Origin: Azoarcus sp.
GTDB taxonomy: Bacteria; Pseudomonadota; Gammaproteobacteria; Burkholderiales; Rhodocyclaceae
Assembly: GCA_031258035.1 (NCBI GenBank)
Contig: JAIRNL010000073.1
Location: forward strand, 1-21,785
DNA length: 21,785 bases
Reading direction: 5' to 3'
The position numbers and the translations under genes are program-made. Below, one piece after another: positions 7,141 to 15,513 of the stretch; position 1 is the stretch's first letter, and every line of letters begins with the position of its first letter. The notes below the pieces were generated by a model. It saw only the letters and a program-made list of their open reading frames with translations. It did not search any database and was not told where the DNA came from.

Positions 7141-8373
7141 GTGTCGCGTCGCAGAGTCGTCGTCACCGGCCTGGGAGTCATCTCACCGGTAGGTAATACC
7201 GTTCCCGAAGCCTGGGAGAACCTGATCGCCGGCAAGAGCGGCATCGGCCCGATCACCCGGTTCGACGCCAGCACCTTTGCGTCCCGCGTGGCCGGCGAGG
7301 TCAGGAATTTCGATGCCGCCGACTGGGTCGCGGCGAAGGACGCGCGCCGGATGGACGCCTTTGTCCATTACGGACTCGCGGCGGGCATTCAGGCATTCCG
7401 CGACGCCGGCCTCGAAGTCACCGGGGCCAATGCCGAGCGCATTGGCGTGAACATCGGTTCGGGCATGGGCGGCCTGCCGCTGATCGAGAAAACGCACGAC
7501 GATTTTCTCGCCGGCGGGGCGCGCAAGATTTCGCCCTTTTTCGTCCCCGGCAGCATCATCAACATGATTTCGGGGAATTTGTCGATCATCCTCGGCCTGG
7601 AAGGGCCGAATCTCGCCATGGCGACGGCTTGCACCACGGGTCTGCACACCATCGGGCAGGGCGCGCGCATGATCGTCCATGGCGACGCCGATGTCATGGT
7701 CTGTGGCGGCGCGGAATCGACGGTGACGCCCTTGGCGGTGGGCGGCTTTGGCTCGGCCAAGGCGCTATCGACCCGCAACGATGATCCCGCCACAGCCAGC
7801 CGGCCGTGGGATACCGGCCGTGACGGCTTCGTGCTCGGGGAAGGTTCCGGCGTGCTGGTGCTCGAAGAATACGAACAAGCCAAACGGCGCGGCGCGAGGA
7901 TATACGCCGAACTGATTGGTTTCGGCATGAGCGGCGACGCCCACCACATCACCGCGCCGAGCACCGACGGCCCGCGCCGCAGCATGATCAACGCCCTGAA
8001 GGACGCCGGTCTCGATCCCGCCCAGGTGCAGTACCTGAACGCGCACGGCACCTCGACGCCGCTTGGCGACAGGAATGAAACCGAGGCGATCAAGCTCGCT
8101 TTCGGCGCCGCCGCCGACCGGCTGGTGGTCAATTCCACCAAGTCGATGACCGGTCATCTTCTCGGTGGCGCGGGTGGGCTGGAGTCGGTGTTTACCGTGC
8201 TCGCCATCCATCACCAGATTTCGCCGCCGACGATCAACATCTTCGAGCAGGATCCGGCGTGCGATCTCGATTACTGCGCCAACGTCGCGCGCGAGATGAA
8301 GATCGAAGTCGCCATGAAGAACAATTTCGGCTTCGGCGGCACGAACGGCACCCTGATATTCCGCCGCGTCTGA
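7141..8373 (+). CDS. fabF: Beta-ketoacyl-ACP synthase II
   Basis: A 410-residue condensing enzyme elongating acyl-ACP with malonyl-ACP. The catalytic Cys164 lies in ATACTTGLHTIG, one catalytic His in NAHGTSTPLGD and the other in MTGHLLGGAGG. The C-terminal NNFGFGGTN is typical. It uses a GTG start, supported by GGAG (7131-7134) six bases upstream and by the standard MSRRRVVVTGLG N-terminus. It follows acpP, as in E. coli. Confidence 0.96.
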   Translation: MSRRRVVVTGLGVISPVGNTVPEAWENLIAGKSGIGPITRFDASTFASRVAGEVRNFDAADWVAAKDARRMDAFVHYGLAAGIQAFRDAGLEVTGANAERIGVNIGSGMGGLPLIEKTHDDFLAGGARKISPFFVPGSIINMISGNLSIILGLEGPNLAMATACTTGLHTIGQGARMIVHGDADVMVCGGAESTVTPLAVGGFGSAKALSTRNDDPATASRPWDTGRDGFVLGEGSGVLVLEEYEQAKRRGARIYAELIGFGMSGDAHHITAPSTDGPRRSMINALKDAGLDPAQVQYLNAHGTSTPLGDRNETEAIKLAFGAAADRLVVNSTKSMTGHLLGGAGGLESVFTVLAIHHQISPPTINIFEQDPACDLDYCANVAREMKIEVAMKNNFGFGGTNGTLIFRRV

Positions 8374-8382
8374 AAGCCTGCG

Positions 8383-8868
8383 ATGGCGGGCGAGGAGTCG
8401 CATCTGCTCACGATACGGCTCCGGCCCAGCCCCATTCTGCTGGCTTCGATCCTGGCCGCGCACGTCGCGGCGGGAGGGGTTCTTCTTTGCATGGATTTAC
8501 CGTTTGCGCCTGCGGCCCTGTTCGAGGCGATGGTCGTGCTTTCCGCCGTGCTGGCTGCAAGGGCGCACGCGCGCAAGCGTGGTGTGGCGCTCATATTGGC
8601 CGCCGACGGCGCTTTGCGGATAGACCATGAAGGCGATGGCGACGACAGCGCGTGGGGCAGGGTGTTGCCTGGCGCGGTGGTGTTTCCCGCTGTATCGTGG
8701 TTCGCCCTGGGCTGGACGACGGCGGACGGACGCAAGCGCCGCCTGTACTTGATGCTGATTGCCGCCGAGGTGGAAGAACCCGATGGCGGCAACAGCCAGT
8801 GGCGGCGGCTGCGAACCTGGTTGCGCCATCGCGCCCTGCGCCCGCTCACCGCGGCGGACGATGCCTGA
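8383..8868 (+). CDS. YgfX/CptA-like small membrane protein
   Basis: A 161-residue protein with two closely spaced hydrophobic segments (about residues 17-36 and 44-60), a basic loop, and a soluble C-terminal part ending in a QWRRLRTWLRH element. This matches the architecture of YgfX (PF07254), whose C-terminus usually carries a similar EW..LR..L pattern. In gammaproteobacteria ygfX also lies near nadB and rpoE, which supports the call. YgfX has been described as a toxin acting on MreB/FtsZ with the antitoxin SdhE (YgfY); no sdhE-like gene is seen here, so a toxin role should not be assumed. It starts nine bases after fabF with a weak ribosome binding site, and its end overlaps the convergent nadB by 23 bases. 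Confidence 0.7.
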   Translation: MAGEESHLLTIRLRPSPILLASILAAHVAAGGVLLCMDLPFAPAALFEAMVVLSAVLAARAHARKRGVALILAADGALRIDHEGDGDDSAWGRVLPGAVVFPAVSWFALGWTTADGRKRRLYLMLIAAEVEEPDGGNSQWRRLRTWLRHRALRPLTAADDA

Positions 8869-10453
8869 ACCGCGGCGGCTTCAGGACGGTGTCGCGCGCG
8901 CGCGCCAAGGTAGCCGGATAGTCGCGCGAATAGTGCAGCCCCCGGCTTTCATGTCGCCGCAGGGCGCAGTTTACGATCAGCGCGGCGACGACGACGAGAT
9001 TGCGCAGTTCGATCAGGTCGTTGGAAACGCGGAAATTTGAATAAAACTCGTCGATTTCGTGGGCCAGGAGCCGGATGCGGTTGCGGGCGCGTTGCAGGCG
9101 TTTGTTGGTGCGCACGATGCCGACGTAATCCCACATCGCCTGCCGCAGTTCCGCCCAGTTGTGGGCGAGCGCCACTTCCTCGTCGGCGTCCGTCACCTGG
9201 CTTTCGTCCCAGGGCGGCAGGGCCGGCATCGGCGCGGCCGGGCGGGACAGGATATCCCGCGCCGCCGCCTCGCCGAAGACCAGGCATTCGAGCAGTGAAT
9301 TGGAAGCCAGGCGGTTGGCGCCGTGCAGGCCGGTGCCGGCCGATTCGCCGACCGCGTAGAGATTGGGAACGTCGGTGCGCGCGGCGAGATCGGTGACGAT
9401 GCCCCCGCAGGAATAATGCGCCGCCGGCACCACCGGGATGGGCTGGCGCGTGATGTCGATGCCCAGTTCGAGGCAGCGCGCATGGATGTTGGGAAAATGT
9501 TCGCGCAGCCAGTCCGCCGACTTGTGGCTGATGTCGAGGTAGACGCAGTCGAGGCCGTGTTTTTTCATCTCGAAGTCGATGGCGCGGGCGACGATGTCCC
9601 GGGGCGCGAGCTCGGCGCGCTCGTCGTGCGCGGGCATGAAGCGGGTGCCGTCGGGGAGTTTCAGCAATCCCCCCTCGCCCCGCACCGCTTCGGTGATCAG
9701 GAAGGACTTGGCCTGCGGGTGATAAAGGCAGGTGGGATGGAACTGGATGAACTCCATGTTGCGCACCCGGCACCCCGCCCGCCAGGCCATGGCCACGCCG
9801 TCGCCGGTGGCGACATCGGGGTTGGTGGTGAAAAGGTAGACCTTGCCCGCGCCGCCGGTGGCCAATACCGTGCTGCGGGCGCTGAAAGTCACGACGCGAT
9901 CGTTCCGGATATCGAGGACGTAGGCGCCGGCGCAACCGAGTTCGGGGTGGCCGATCCGCTCGCCAAGGATGAGGTCGATGGCGATGTGGTGTTCGTAGAT
10001 GTCGATGTTCGGATGCGCGAGCACATCTTCGCTCAGCGTGGTCTGCACCGCGGCGCCGGTGGCGTCGGCGGCGTGGATGATGCGCCGGTGCGAATGGCCG
10101 CCCTCGCGGGTGAGGTGAAAGCCCTGTTCCGGATCGTCGTCGCGCGTGAAAGGCACGCCGCGCGCGATCAGCCAGGCGATGGCCTCGCTTCCGCGTTCGA
10201 CCACGAAGCGGGTGGTGGCGGCTTCGCACAGGCCGGCCCCGGCGGTAAACGTATCGCGGATGTGGGCTTCGATGCTGTCGGTCGTATCGAGCACCGCGGC
10301 GATGCCGCCTTGAGCCAGCGAACTCGCGCTGTCGGCCAGTCCGCGCTTGGTCACGAGCGCAACCCGCAGGCGCTCAGCCAGCAGAAGGGCGATGGACTGG
10401 CCCGCCGCCCCGCTGCCGAGGATCAGTGCGTCATATTGGTATTGGTTGTCCAC
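8846..10453 (-). CDS. nadB: L-aspartate oxidase
   Basis: A 535-residue FAD enzyme oxidising L-aspartate to iminoaspartate, the first step of NAD synthesis with NadA (not in the window). Visible are the FAD-binding GSGAAGQS near the N-terminus, SSLAQGGIAAVL, the HAADATGAAVQTTL block, TGGAGKVYLFTTNPD, FHPTCLYHP, the active-site RGEGGLLKLPDG, and GANRLASNSLLECLVFG, followed by the helical C-terminal domain. I chose the GTG at 10453, which gives MDNQYQYDALILGSG, the usual N-terminus; GTG at 10501 would add 16 atypical residues. No clear Shine-Dalgarno precedes it. A TATATT (plus 10482-10487) is a possible -10 for this strand. It diverges from rpoE, as in pseudomonads. Confidence 0.94.
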   Translation of the reverse strand: MDNQYQYDALILGSGAAGQSIALLLAERLRVALVTKRGLADSASSLAQGGIAAVLDTTDSIEAHIRDTFTAGAGLCEAATTRFVVERGSEAIAWLIARGVPFTRDDDPEQGFHLTREGGHSHRRIIHAADATGAAVQTTLSEDVLAHPNIDIYEHHIAIDLILGERIGHPELGCAGAYVLDIRNDRVVTFSARSTVLATGGAGKVYLFTTNPDVATGDGVAMAWRAGCRVRNMEFIQFHPTCLYHPQAKSFLITEAVRGEGGLLKLPDGTRFMPAHDERAELAPRDIVARAIDFEMKKHGLDCVYLDISHKSADWLREHFPNIHARCLELGIDITRQPIPVVPAAHYSCGGIVTDLAARTDVPNLYAVGESAGTGLHGANRLASNSLLECLVFGEAAARDILSRPAAPMPALPPWDESQVTDADEEVALAHNWAELRQAMWDYVGIVRTNKRLQRARNRIRLLAHEIDEFYSNFRVSNDLIELRNLVVVAALIVNCALRRHESRGLHYSRDYPATLARARDTVLKPPRFRHRPPR

Positions 10454-10550
10454 GGTGGCGGGGGAGAAGTGGAAAGCGTGCAATATAGCACGGAGACGCA
10501 CCGCGTTCGGGGCCGTGGCGCATCCGTGTAAACAAACACATTAGAGTACT

Positions 10551-10577
10551 GAACCAAATAATATCCCTGCTGTCTGT
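10551..10577 (+). promoter_or_regulatory. Candidate sigma-E-type (autoregulatory) promoter of rpoE
   Basis: GAACCA (10551-10556), exactly 16 bases, then TCTGT (10573-10577). This matches the E. coli sigma-E layout GAACTT-N16-TCTGA at the most conserved positions. It lies 100 bases upstream of the rpoE ATG, where autoregulation by the encoded sigma factor would be expected. Confidence 0.45.
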
Positions 10578-10612
10578 GGGACTATATACAATATCTTTCG
10601 GCAACATAGCGT

Positions 10613-10640
10613 TTGGCGGAACGCAATGCTCGCTTATACT
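10613..10640 (+). promoter_or_regulatory. Candidate sigma-70 promoter of rpoE
   Basis: TTGGCG (10613-10618), a 16-base spacer, and TATACT (10635-10640, five of six matches). A start at about 10647 would give a leader of about 30 bases before rpoE. With the upstream sigma-E-like element this would be the usual dual housekeeping/stress arrangement. Confidence 0.45.
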
Positions 10641-10676
10641 GCGGGGCTTGAATACACGCAGAATAACGGACATTCG

Positions 10677-11276
10677 ATGAGTGATCGTGAAATCGATCGG
10701 CAATTGGTGGAGCGCGTTCAGAGCGGAGACAAGCAGGCATTCGGCTTATTGGTGTCGAAGTACCAACGCAAACTCTACCGGCTGCTGGCGCGCCTGGTGC
10801 GCGATCCCGGCGAGGTCGAGGATCTGGCGCAGGAGACCTTCATCAAGGCTTACCGGGCCTTGGGGTCGTTTCGTGGGGAAAGTGCCTTCTACACATGGCT
10901 TTACCGGATCGGGATCAACACCGCGAAGAACTACCTCGCCGCGCAGGGGCGGCGGGTGCCAGCGTCGACCGGCCTGGATTCGTCCGAAATGGAGAGTTTC
11001 GAGGGCGGGGAGCGCCTGCACGACCTCGACACGCCCGAGCGGCAGTTGATGACGCGCGAGATCGCCCAGACGGTGGACGAAGCGATGGCCGCCCTGCCGG
11101 CCGAGCTGCGCGAGGCCATCGCCTTGCGCGAACTGGAAGGATTGAGTTACGAGGACATTGCCAATGCCATGGGCTGTCCGATCGGAACGGTGCGCTCGCG
11201 GATTTTTCGCGCCCGCGAAGCGATCGCCGCCCGCTTGCGCCCGCTCCTTGGCACGCACACGGACGAACGTTGGTGA
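10677..11276 (+). CDS. rpoE: RNA polymerase sigma factor RpoE (ECF, extracytoplasmic stress)
   Basis: A 199-residue group-4 sigma factor very close to E. coli sigma-E. Region 2 (about residues 25-90) includes EDLAQETFIKAYRAL and FYTWLYRIGINTAKNYL; region 4 (about 140-190) carries LSYEDIANAMGCPIG and TVRSRIFRAREAI. It directs transcription of envelope-stress genes when released from RseA. The ATG at 10677 gives MSDREIDRQLVERV, colinear with E. coli; an in-frame ATG at 10626 would add 17 residues that look like leader and overlap the promoter region. Its own anti-sigma factor follows 25 bases downstream. Confidence 0.96.
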   Translation: MSDREIDRQLVERVQSGDKQAFGLLVSKYQRKLYRLLARLVRDPGEVEDLAQETFIKAYRALGSFRGESAFYTWLYRIGINTAKNYLAAQGRRVPASTGLDSSEMESFEGGERLHDLDTPERQLMTREIAQTVDEAMAALPAELREAIALRELEGLSYEDIANAMGCPIGTVRSRIFRAREAIAARLRPLLGTHTDERW

Positions 11277-11301
11277 CGTTCGCAAGATAAAGGAATGAAT
11301 G

Positions 11302-11850
11302 ATGGCTGAAATGGAAGAGAAACTTTCGGCGATGTTCGATGGCGATGTCGACGAATCCACGGCGCGCGCGCTTTTTTCCCGCCTGAAACGCGACGCGGCC
11401 TTCCGTGACGAGTGGGATGCGTTCTGCCTGGTGGGCGATGTGATCCGGGGCGGTTTCCAGCCGAAAATGGAGGGCTTCGTCGCCAGGGTGATGTCCCGGC
11501 TCGACGACGAGCCCACGGTACTTGCGCCGCGCCAGACGAGAAGCGGGGATGCGCCCCGTTCCATATATCACCGTTTCTTTCCGGTGGCGGCCTCGGTGAT
11601 GGGCGTCCTGGCTGTGGGGGGCGTCGTGGCGGCCCTGTACGGCGGCGATCCGGGCGCGGCGGCGACGCCCGCCGTCCCTCCCGCCGTGGCGTCGGCGGCG
11701 CCGGACAATGCCCCGCCCGTTGTTTCGCCCGTTGTCGGGGCGGACATCGCGCGCCGCGATTATCTGGTCGCGCACCAGGCGATGGCGGGCGGGCCCATGC
11801 CGGCGGCAGTGCAATACATCCGTACCGTATCGGCCCCGGCGGAGGAATGA
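11302..11850 (+). CDS. rseA: Anti-sigma-E factor RseA (MucA-like)
   Basis: A 182-residue single-pass membrane protein. The cytoplasmic N-terminus (KLSAMFDGDVDE, residues 7-18, then a DEWDAFCLVGDVIRG helix) is the RseA sigma-binding domain. One transmembrane segment spans about residues 92-113, followed by an Ala/Pro-rich periplasmic tail. It holds RpoE inactive until cleaved by periplasmic and intramembrane proteases. Two adjacent ATGs are possible (11299 and 11302); I chose 11302 because AAAGGA (11289-11294) is then seven bases away, not four. Its stop overlaps an ATG of rseB. Confidence 0.9.
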   Translation: MAEMEEKLSAMFDGDVDESTARALFSRLKRDAAFRDEWDAFCLVGDVIRGGFQPKMEGFVARVMSRLDDEPTVLAPRQTRSGDAPRSIYHRFFPVAASVMGVLAVGGVVAALYGGDPGAAATPAVPPAVASAAPDNAPPVVSPVVGADIARRDYLVAHQAMAGGPMPAAVQYIRTVSAPAEE

Positions 11851-11855
11851 AACCG

Positions 11856-12896
11856 ATGATAGCGACGAAGCCGTGGCTCGTCCTCTGGCTGGGGGTTCTG
11901 TGCGTCGATGCCGTCGCCCAGGTTGCCGCCGACGAAGCGCCTCTGCCGCCCGCCGCGGATGTTTCCGCGGCCCTGATCGAATCGCCACCCGCCGCCGGCG
12001 ACGGTACGACGGGGCAGCCGCTGGCTTGGCTCGATCGCATCGCGGCAGCCAGCCAGCGCCTGAATTACGTCGGCACTTTCAGCTACCAGACGGGGAGGCG
12101 GTTCGAGACCTCGCGCATCGCGCACCGCTACGCCGACGGCGTGGAGAGCGAACGCCTGGAGGTGCTCGACGGCAGCCCGCGCGAAGTCGTCCGCCAGGGC
12201 GGCGAAATACGTTGTCTGCTGCCCGCGCAACGGACGGTGATCGTCAGCCGGGTCGGCGCCCGCGGCAGTTTTCCGGGCCGCCTGTTGCAGGAACGTGCCG
12301 GATTGAGCGGCAGCTACAACGTCCGTCTGGGCGAGGTCGGGCGCATCGCCGGGCACGAGGCCCAGAAAGTGGTGCTCGAACCGCATGACGAGCTGCGCTT
12401 CGGCCATGTGCTGTGGGCCGAAACGCAAAGTGGCCTGCTTCTCAAGTCGCAGGTGGTCGATGCCGGTGGCGCGGTGGTCGAACAGTTCGCGTTCAGCGAC
12501 GTGCGCATCGGCGGCGACATTGATAGCAACCTGCTCGCGGCGCAAGCCAGTCCCCAGGCGGACTGGCGCGTGATCGAGATGGGAAGCGACGACGACGGGC
12601 AACGGGAATACCGCTGGCAGTCCAGGGATCCTTTGCCGGGATTCGCGCTGGTCTCGAAAGTGAACCACCGCGGCGGCGGTACCGTGCAGATGGTGTTCAG
12701 CGACGGTCTCGCGGCGATTTCGGTTTTCATCGAGCCGGCGGAGGCGGGGGCCGAGCCGCGGGGCGGTTTTCCTGCCGGCGGGGCTGTCAACGCTTTCGAG
12801 CGCATCGCCGGGGGACAGCGGATAACGGTTCTCGGTGAAGTGCCGGCGCGCGCCGTGCAGCAGGCGGCCGAGACCATCGACATGGGGCGGAAATGA
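11856..12896 (+). CDS. rseB: Sigma-E regulatory protein RseB (MucB-like)
   Basis: A 346-residue periplasmic protein with an N-terminal signal peptide (hydrophobic core WLVLWLGVLCV, likely cleavage near AVAQVA-ADEA) and the two MucB/RseB domains. The large lipid-binding domain begins WLDRIAAASQRLNYVGTFSY, and the smaller C-terminal domain contains the VKVNHR-like VSKVNHRGGG and MVFSDGLAAISVFIEP. RseB protects RseA from proteolysis. Two in-frame ATGs exist: 11847 overlaps the rseA stop, but GGAGGA (11841-11846) abuts it directly; 11856 has nine bases of spacing and is preferred. The stop overlaps rseC as ATGA. Confidence 0.9.
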   Translation: MIATKPWLVLWLGVLCVDAVAQVAADEAPLPPAADVSAALIESPPAAGDGTTGQPLAWLDRIAAASQRLNYVGTFSYQTGRRFETSRIAHRYADGVESERLEVLDGSPREVVRQGGEIRCLLPAQRTVIVSRVGARGSFPGRLLQERAGLSGSYNVRLGEVGRIAGHEAQKVVLEPHDELRFGHVLWAETQSGLLLKSQVVDAGGAVVEQFAFSDVRIGGDIDSNLLAAQASPQADWRVIEMGSDDDGQREYRWQSRDPLPGFALVSKVNHRGGGTVQMVFSDGLAAISVFIEPAEAGAEPRGGFPAGGAVNAFERIAGGQRITVLGEVPARAVQQAAETIDMGRK

Positions 12897-13372
12897 TCGA
12901 AGCCAGGGCGGTCGTCGTCCGCGCCGGGGAAGGAAAGGCGTGGGCGCAACTGCTCGAAAGCCAGGGCGGTTGCGGGCGCTGCGATGAGCCGGGCGGTTGC
13001 CATGCGCCGAGGTTCGCGGAGATGTTCAAGGGTGGCAAACCCCCTGTCTTCGCCGTCGACGACCCTTTCGGCCTGCGCGCGGGAGAACGGGTCAGGATAG
13101 TGATCGACGATGGCGTTCCGCTGCGGGCGGCGCTGGCGAGCTACGGCCTGGGCACGGCGCTGGTGCTGGCTGGCGCGGCGCTGGGGACTTTCCTGGCTGC
13201 GCCCGCCTGGGTCGATGCGGCGGTGGGCGCGGGCGCGGTGGGCGGCGCGGCGATCACGGCATTCGTCCTGCGCTGCCGCGCCCGTCGCCGGGACGCGGCC
13301 TCCTGGCTGCTGCGCCTCGAACGGGACGGCGACGACGGCGGTCTCGGCGCGTGCATGAGGCAGGGCGCCTGA
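12893..13372 (+). CDS. rseC: SoxR-reducing system / RseC family protein
   Basis: A 159-residue inner-membrane protein of the RseC/MucC family. The cysteine cluster CGRCDEPGGC (Cys27, 30 and 36) lies in the N-terminal cytoplasmic part, followed by a beta-rich VDDPFGLRAGERVRI segment and two hydrophobic segments (about 79-102 and 105-127). E. coli RseC takes part in the Rsx/Rse system that reduces SoxR and modestly affects sigma-E. The start overlaps the rseB stop as ATGA. A DegP/MucD-like protease gene, often found next in related operons, is absent here. Confidence 0.88.
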   Translation: MIEARAVVVRAGEGKAWAQLLESQGGCGRCDEPGGCHAPRFAEMFKGGKPPVFAVDDPFGLRAGERVRIVIDDGVPLRAALASYGLGTALVLAGAALGTFLAAPAWVDAAVGAGAVGGAAITAFVLRCRARRRDAASWLLRLERDGDDGGLGACMRQGA

Positions 13373-13374
13373 AC

Positions 13375-13641
13375 GTGCGCACTTTCACGGTGTTGAGCCG
13401 GCAGTGGTGCCACCTGTGCCACGACCTGATCGCGGCGCTGGAACCGATCGCGGCCCGGCATGGCTGGCTGATCGAAGTGATCGATGTCGATGAAGACCCG
13501 GATCTGGCCGCGCGCTGGGACGAACGGGTGCCGGTGCTGCTCGCCGACGGGCGGGAGATTTGCCATCATCGCCTCGATGCGGAGGCCGTGTCCGCATTTT
13601 GCGAGGCTTTTCCGCTAGAATCGGGCGTTTTTCCCGACTAG
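13375..13641 (+). CDS. Glutaredoxin-like thiol protein (DUF836-type)
   Basis: An 88-residue thioredoxin-fold protein with a WCHLC redox motif (Cys12 and Cys15) directly after the first beta strand, a DVDEDPDLAARW middle segment, and the cis-proline in ERVPVLL, as in the glutaredoxin-like PF05768 family. The likely start is a GTG at 13375, three bases after the rseC stop; a GTG at 13351 would add eight residues and overlap rseC. A gene of this type often precedes lepA in betaproteobacteria. Partner and substrate are unknown. A TAGAAT near its 3' end (13616-13621) could be a weak -10 for lepA. Confidence 0.85.
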   Translation: MRTFTVLSRQWCHLCHDLIAALEPIAARHGWLIEVIDVDEDPDLAARWDERVPVLLADGREICHHRLDAEAVSAFCEAFPLESGVFPD

Positions 13642-13681
13642 CCCGCCCTTGCCGGGGCGAAGCGATCGCCAGCCGCCAAGC

Positions 13682-15478
13682 ATGCGCCACATCCGCAATT
13701 TCTCCATCATCGCCCACATCGACCACGGCAAGTCCACGCTCGCCGATCGACTCATCCATCATTGCGGCGGACTCTCCGAACGCGAGATGGAAGAGCAGGT
13801 GCTCGACTCGATGGACATTGAACGCGAGCGCGGCATCACCATCAAGGCGCAGACGGCGGCGCTGCACTATCGCGCCCGCGACGGGCAGACCTACCGCCTC
13901 AACCTGATCGACACGCCGGGACACGTCGACTTTTCCTACGAAGTCAGCCGCTCGCTTTCGGCCTGCGAAGGCGCGTTGCTGGTGGTGGATGCCTCGCAGG
14001 GCGTCGAAGCGCAGACGGTGGCCAATTGCTATACCGCGCTCGATCTCGACGTGGAAGTGGTGCCGGTGCTCAACAAGATCGACCTGCCCGCCGCCGACCC
14101 CGACAGTGCGCGGGCCGAGATCGAGGATGTCATCGGCGTCGACGCTTCGGCGGCGGTGCAATGTTCGGCCAAGACCGGCCTTGGCATCGAGGATGTGCTG
14201 GAGGCCATCGTCGCCCGCGTGCCGCCGCCGCGCGGGAACCCGGAGGGGCCGCTGAAAGCCCTCATCATCGACTCGTGGTTCGACAATTACGTTGGCGTCG
14301 TCATGCTGGTCAGGGTGGTCGACGGCGTGCTGCGGGTGAAGGATCGCATCCTGTTGATGTCGACGGGCGCGCAATATCCATGCGATCAACTCGGGGTGTT
14401 TACCCCGCGCGCGCTCGAACGCGAGCGGCTCGCCGCCGGCGAGGTGGGTTTCGTCATCGCGGGCATCAAGGAACTGGAAGCGGCGCGGGTGGGCGACACG
14501 CTGACGCTGGCGGCGCGCCCGGCCGCCGCGCCCCTGCCGGGCTTCAAGGAAATCAAGCCGCAGGTTTTCGCCGGCCTGTATCCGGTGGAGTCTTCCGAGT
14601 ACGACCAGTTGCGCGATTCGCTCGAAAAGCTGCGCCTGAACGATGCCTCGCTGCATTTCGAGCCGGAAGTCTCGCAGGCCCTCGGTTTCGGTTTCCGCTG
14701 CGGCTTCCTGGGGCTTTTGCACATGGACATCGTGCAGGAGCGCCTGGAGCGCGAATTCGATATGGATCTCATCACCACCGCGCCGACGGTGGTTTATGAA
14801 GTCGTGCTCAACAGCGGCGAAATCCTCCACGTCGAAAATCCAGCCAGGTTGCCCGAGGCGGGCAAATACCAGGAGATCCGCGAGCCGGTCATCACCGCGA
14901 CCATCTTCATGCCGCAGGACTACGTCGGCCCGGTGCTCACGCTCTGCAACCAGAAGCGCGGCACGCAGATCGACATGCGTTATCACGGTCGCCAGGTGCA
15001 ACTCGTCTATGAATTGCCGATGAACGAGGTGGTGATGGACTTCTTCGACAAGCTGAAATCGGTGTCGCGCGGTTATGCCTCGCTCGATTACGAATTCAAG
15101 GCGTACCGCCCGGCGGATCTGGTCAAGCTCGACATGATGGTGGGCGGCGAGAAGGTCGATGCGCTCTCGGTGATCGTCCATCGCGCCAGCGCCCAGTACC
15201 GTGGCCGTGAACTGGCCGCCAGGCTGCGCGGTCTCATCCCGCGGCAGATGTTCGATGTCGCGGTGCAGGCGGCGATCGGTTCGCACATCATCGCGCGCGA
15301 GACGATCAAGGCGCTGCGCAAGAACGTGCTTGCCAAGTGCTATGGCGGTGATATTACCCGCAAGAAAAAACTGCTCGAAAAGCAAAAGGAAGGCAAGAAG
15401 CGCATGAAACAGGTGGGGAACGTCGAAATCCCGCAGGAAGCCTTCCTGGCTGTGTTGCGGACGGACGAGGGCAAATGA
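13682..15478 (+). CDS. lepA: Elongation factor 4 (translational GTPase LepA)
   Basis: A 598-residue ribosome-associated GTPase, equal in length to E. coli LepA (599). G1 is AHIDHGKST (11-19), followed by ERGITIK, DTPGHVDFSYEV, NKIDLP and SAKTG. The LepA-specific C-terminal domain (from about residue 490) ends with the basic KKKLLEKQKEGKKRMK tail. The ATG at 13682 gives the canonical MRHIRNFSIIAHID; an upstream in-frame TTG at 13649 would add 11 unrelated residues and is rejected. No obvious Shine-Dalgarno is seen. It precedes lepB, as in E. coli. Confidence 0.97.
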   Translation: MRHIRNFSIIAHIDHGKSTLADRLIHHCGGLSEREMEEQVLDSMDIERERGITIKAQTAALHYRARDGQTYRLNLIDTPGHVDFSYEVSRSLSACEGALLVVDASQGVEAQTVANCYTALDLDVEVVPVLNKIDLPAADPDSARAEIEDVIGVDASAAVQCSAKTGLGIEDVLEAIVARVPPPRGNPEGPLKALIIDSWFDNYVGVVMLVRVVDGVLRVKDRILLMSTGAQYPCDQLGVFTPRALERERLAAGEVGFVIAGIKELEAARVGDTLTLAARPAAAPLPGFKEIKPQVFAGLYPVESSEYDQLRDSLEKLRLNDASLHFEPEVSQALGFGFRCGFLGLLHMDIVQERLEREFDMDLITTAPTVVYEVVLNSGEILHVENPARLPEAGKYQEIREPVITATIFMPQDYVGPVLTLCNQKRGTQIDMRYHGRQVQLVYELPMNEVVMDFFDKLKSVSRGYASLDYEFKAYRPADLVKLDMMVGGEKVDALSVIVHRASAQYRGRELAARLRGLIPRQMFDVAVQAAIGSHIIARETIKALRKNVLAKCYGGDITRKKKLLEKQKEGKKRMKQVGNVEIPQEAFLAVLRTDEGK

Positions 15479-15513
15479 GCCGCGTTCGCCGCCATTGAAC
15501 GATAGGAGTCGAA

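Noticed and set aside
8383..8868. A toxin-antitoxin pair around the YgfX-like gene
   Set aside because: No SdhE/YgfY-like partner is present next to it; the neighbours are fabF and nadB.
9323..10531. A 402-codon plus-strand open frame opposite nadB
   Set aside because: nadB on the minus strand has every family motif; the plus-strand frame has no recognisable domain and is a shadow.
10626..10676. Upstream ATG extending RpoE by 17 residues
   Set aside because: The extension lies over the -10 region of a good promoter and is not colinear with known RpoE; the ATG at 10677 matches E. coli. A short leader peptide cannot be fully excluded.
13621..13637. TCGGG-loop-CCCGA hairpin before lepA as a terminator
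   Set aside because: The T residues are in the loop, not after the stem, and the stem lies inside the glutaredoxin-like coding region.
13649..13681. Upstream TTG start for lepA
   Set aside because: It adds 11 residues before the canonical MRHIRNFSIIAHID with no Shine-Dalgarno support.
13385..15385. A 666-codon open frame on the minus strand opposite lepA
   Set aside because: It is antisense to a complete, motif-rich lepA and its composition (Arg/His/Asp-rich) is that of a reverse-frame shadow in GC-rich DNA.
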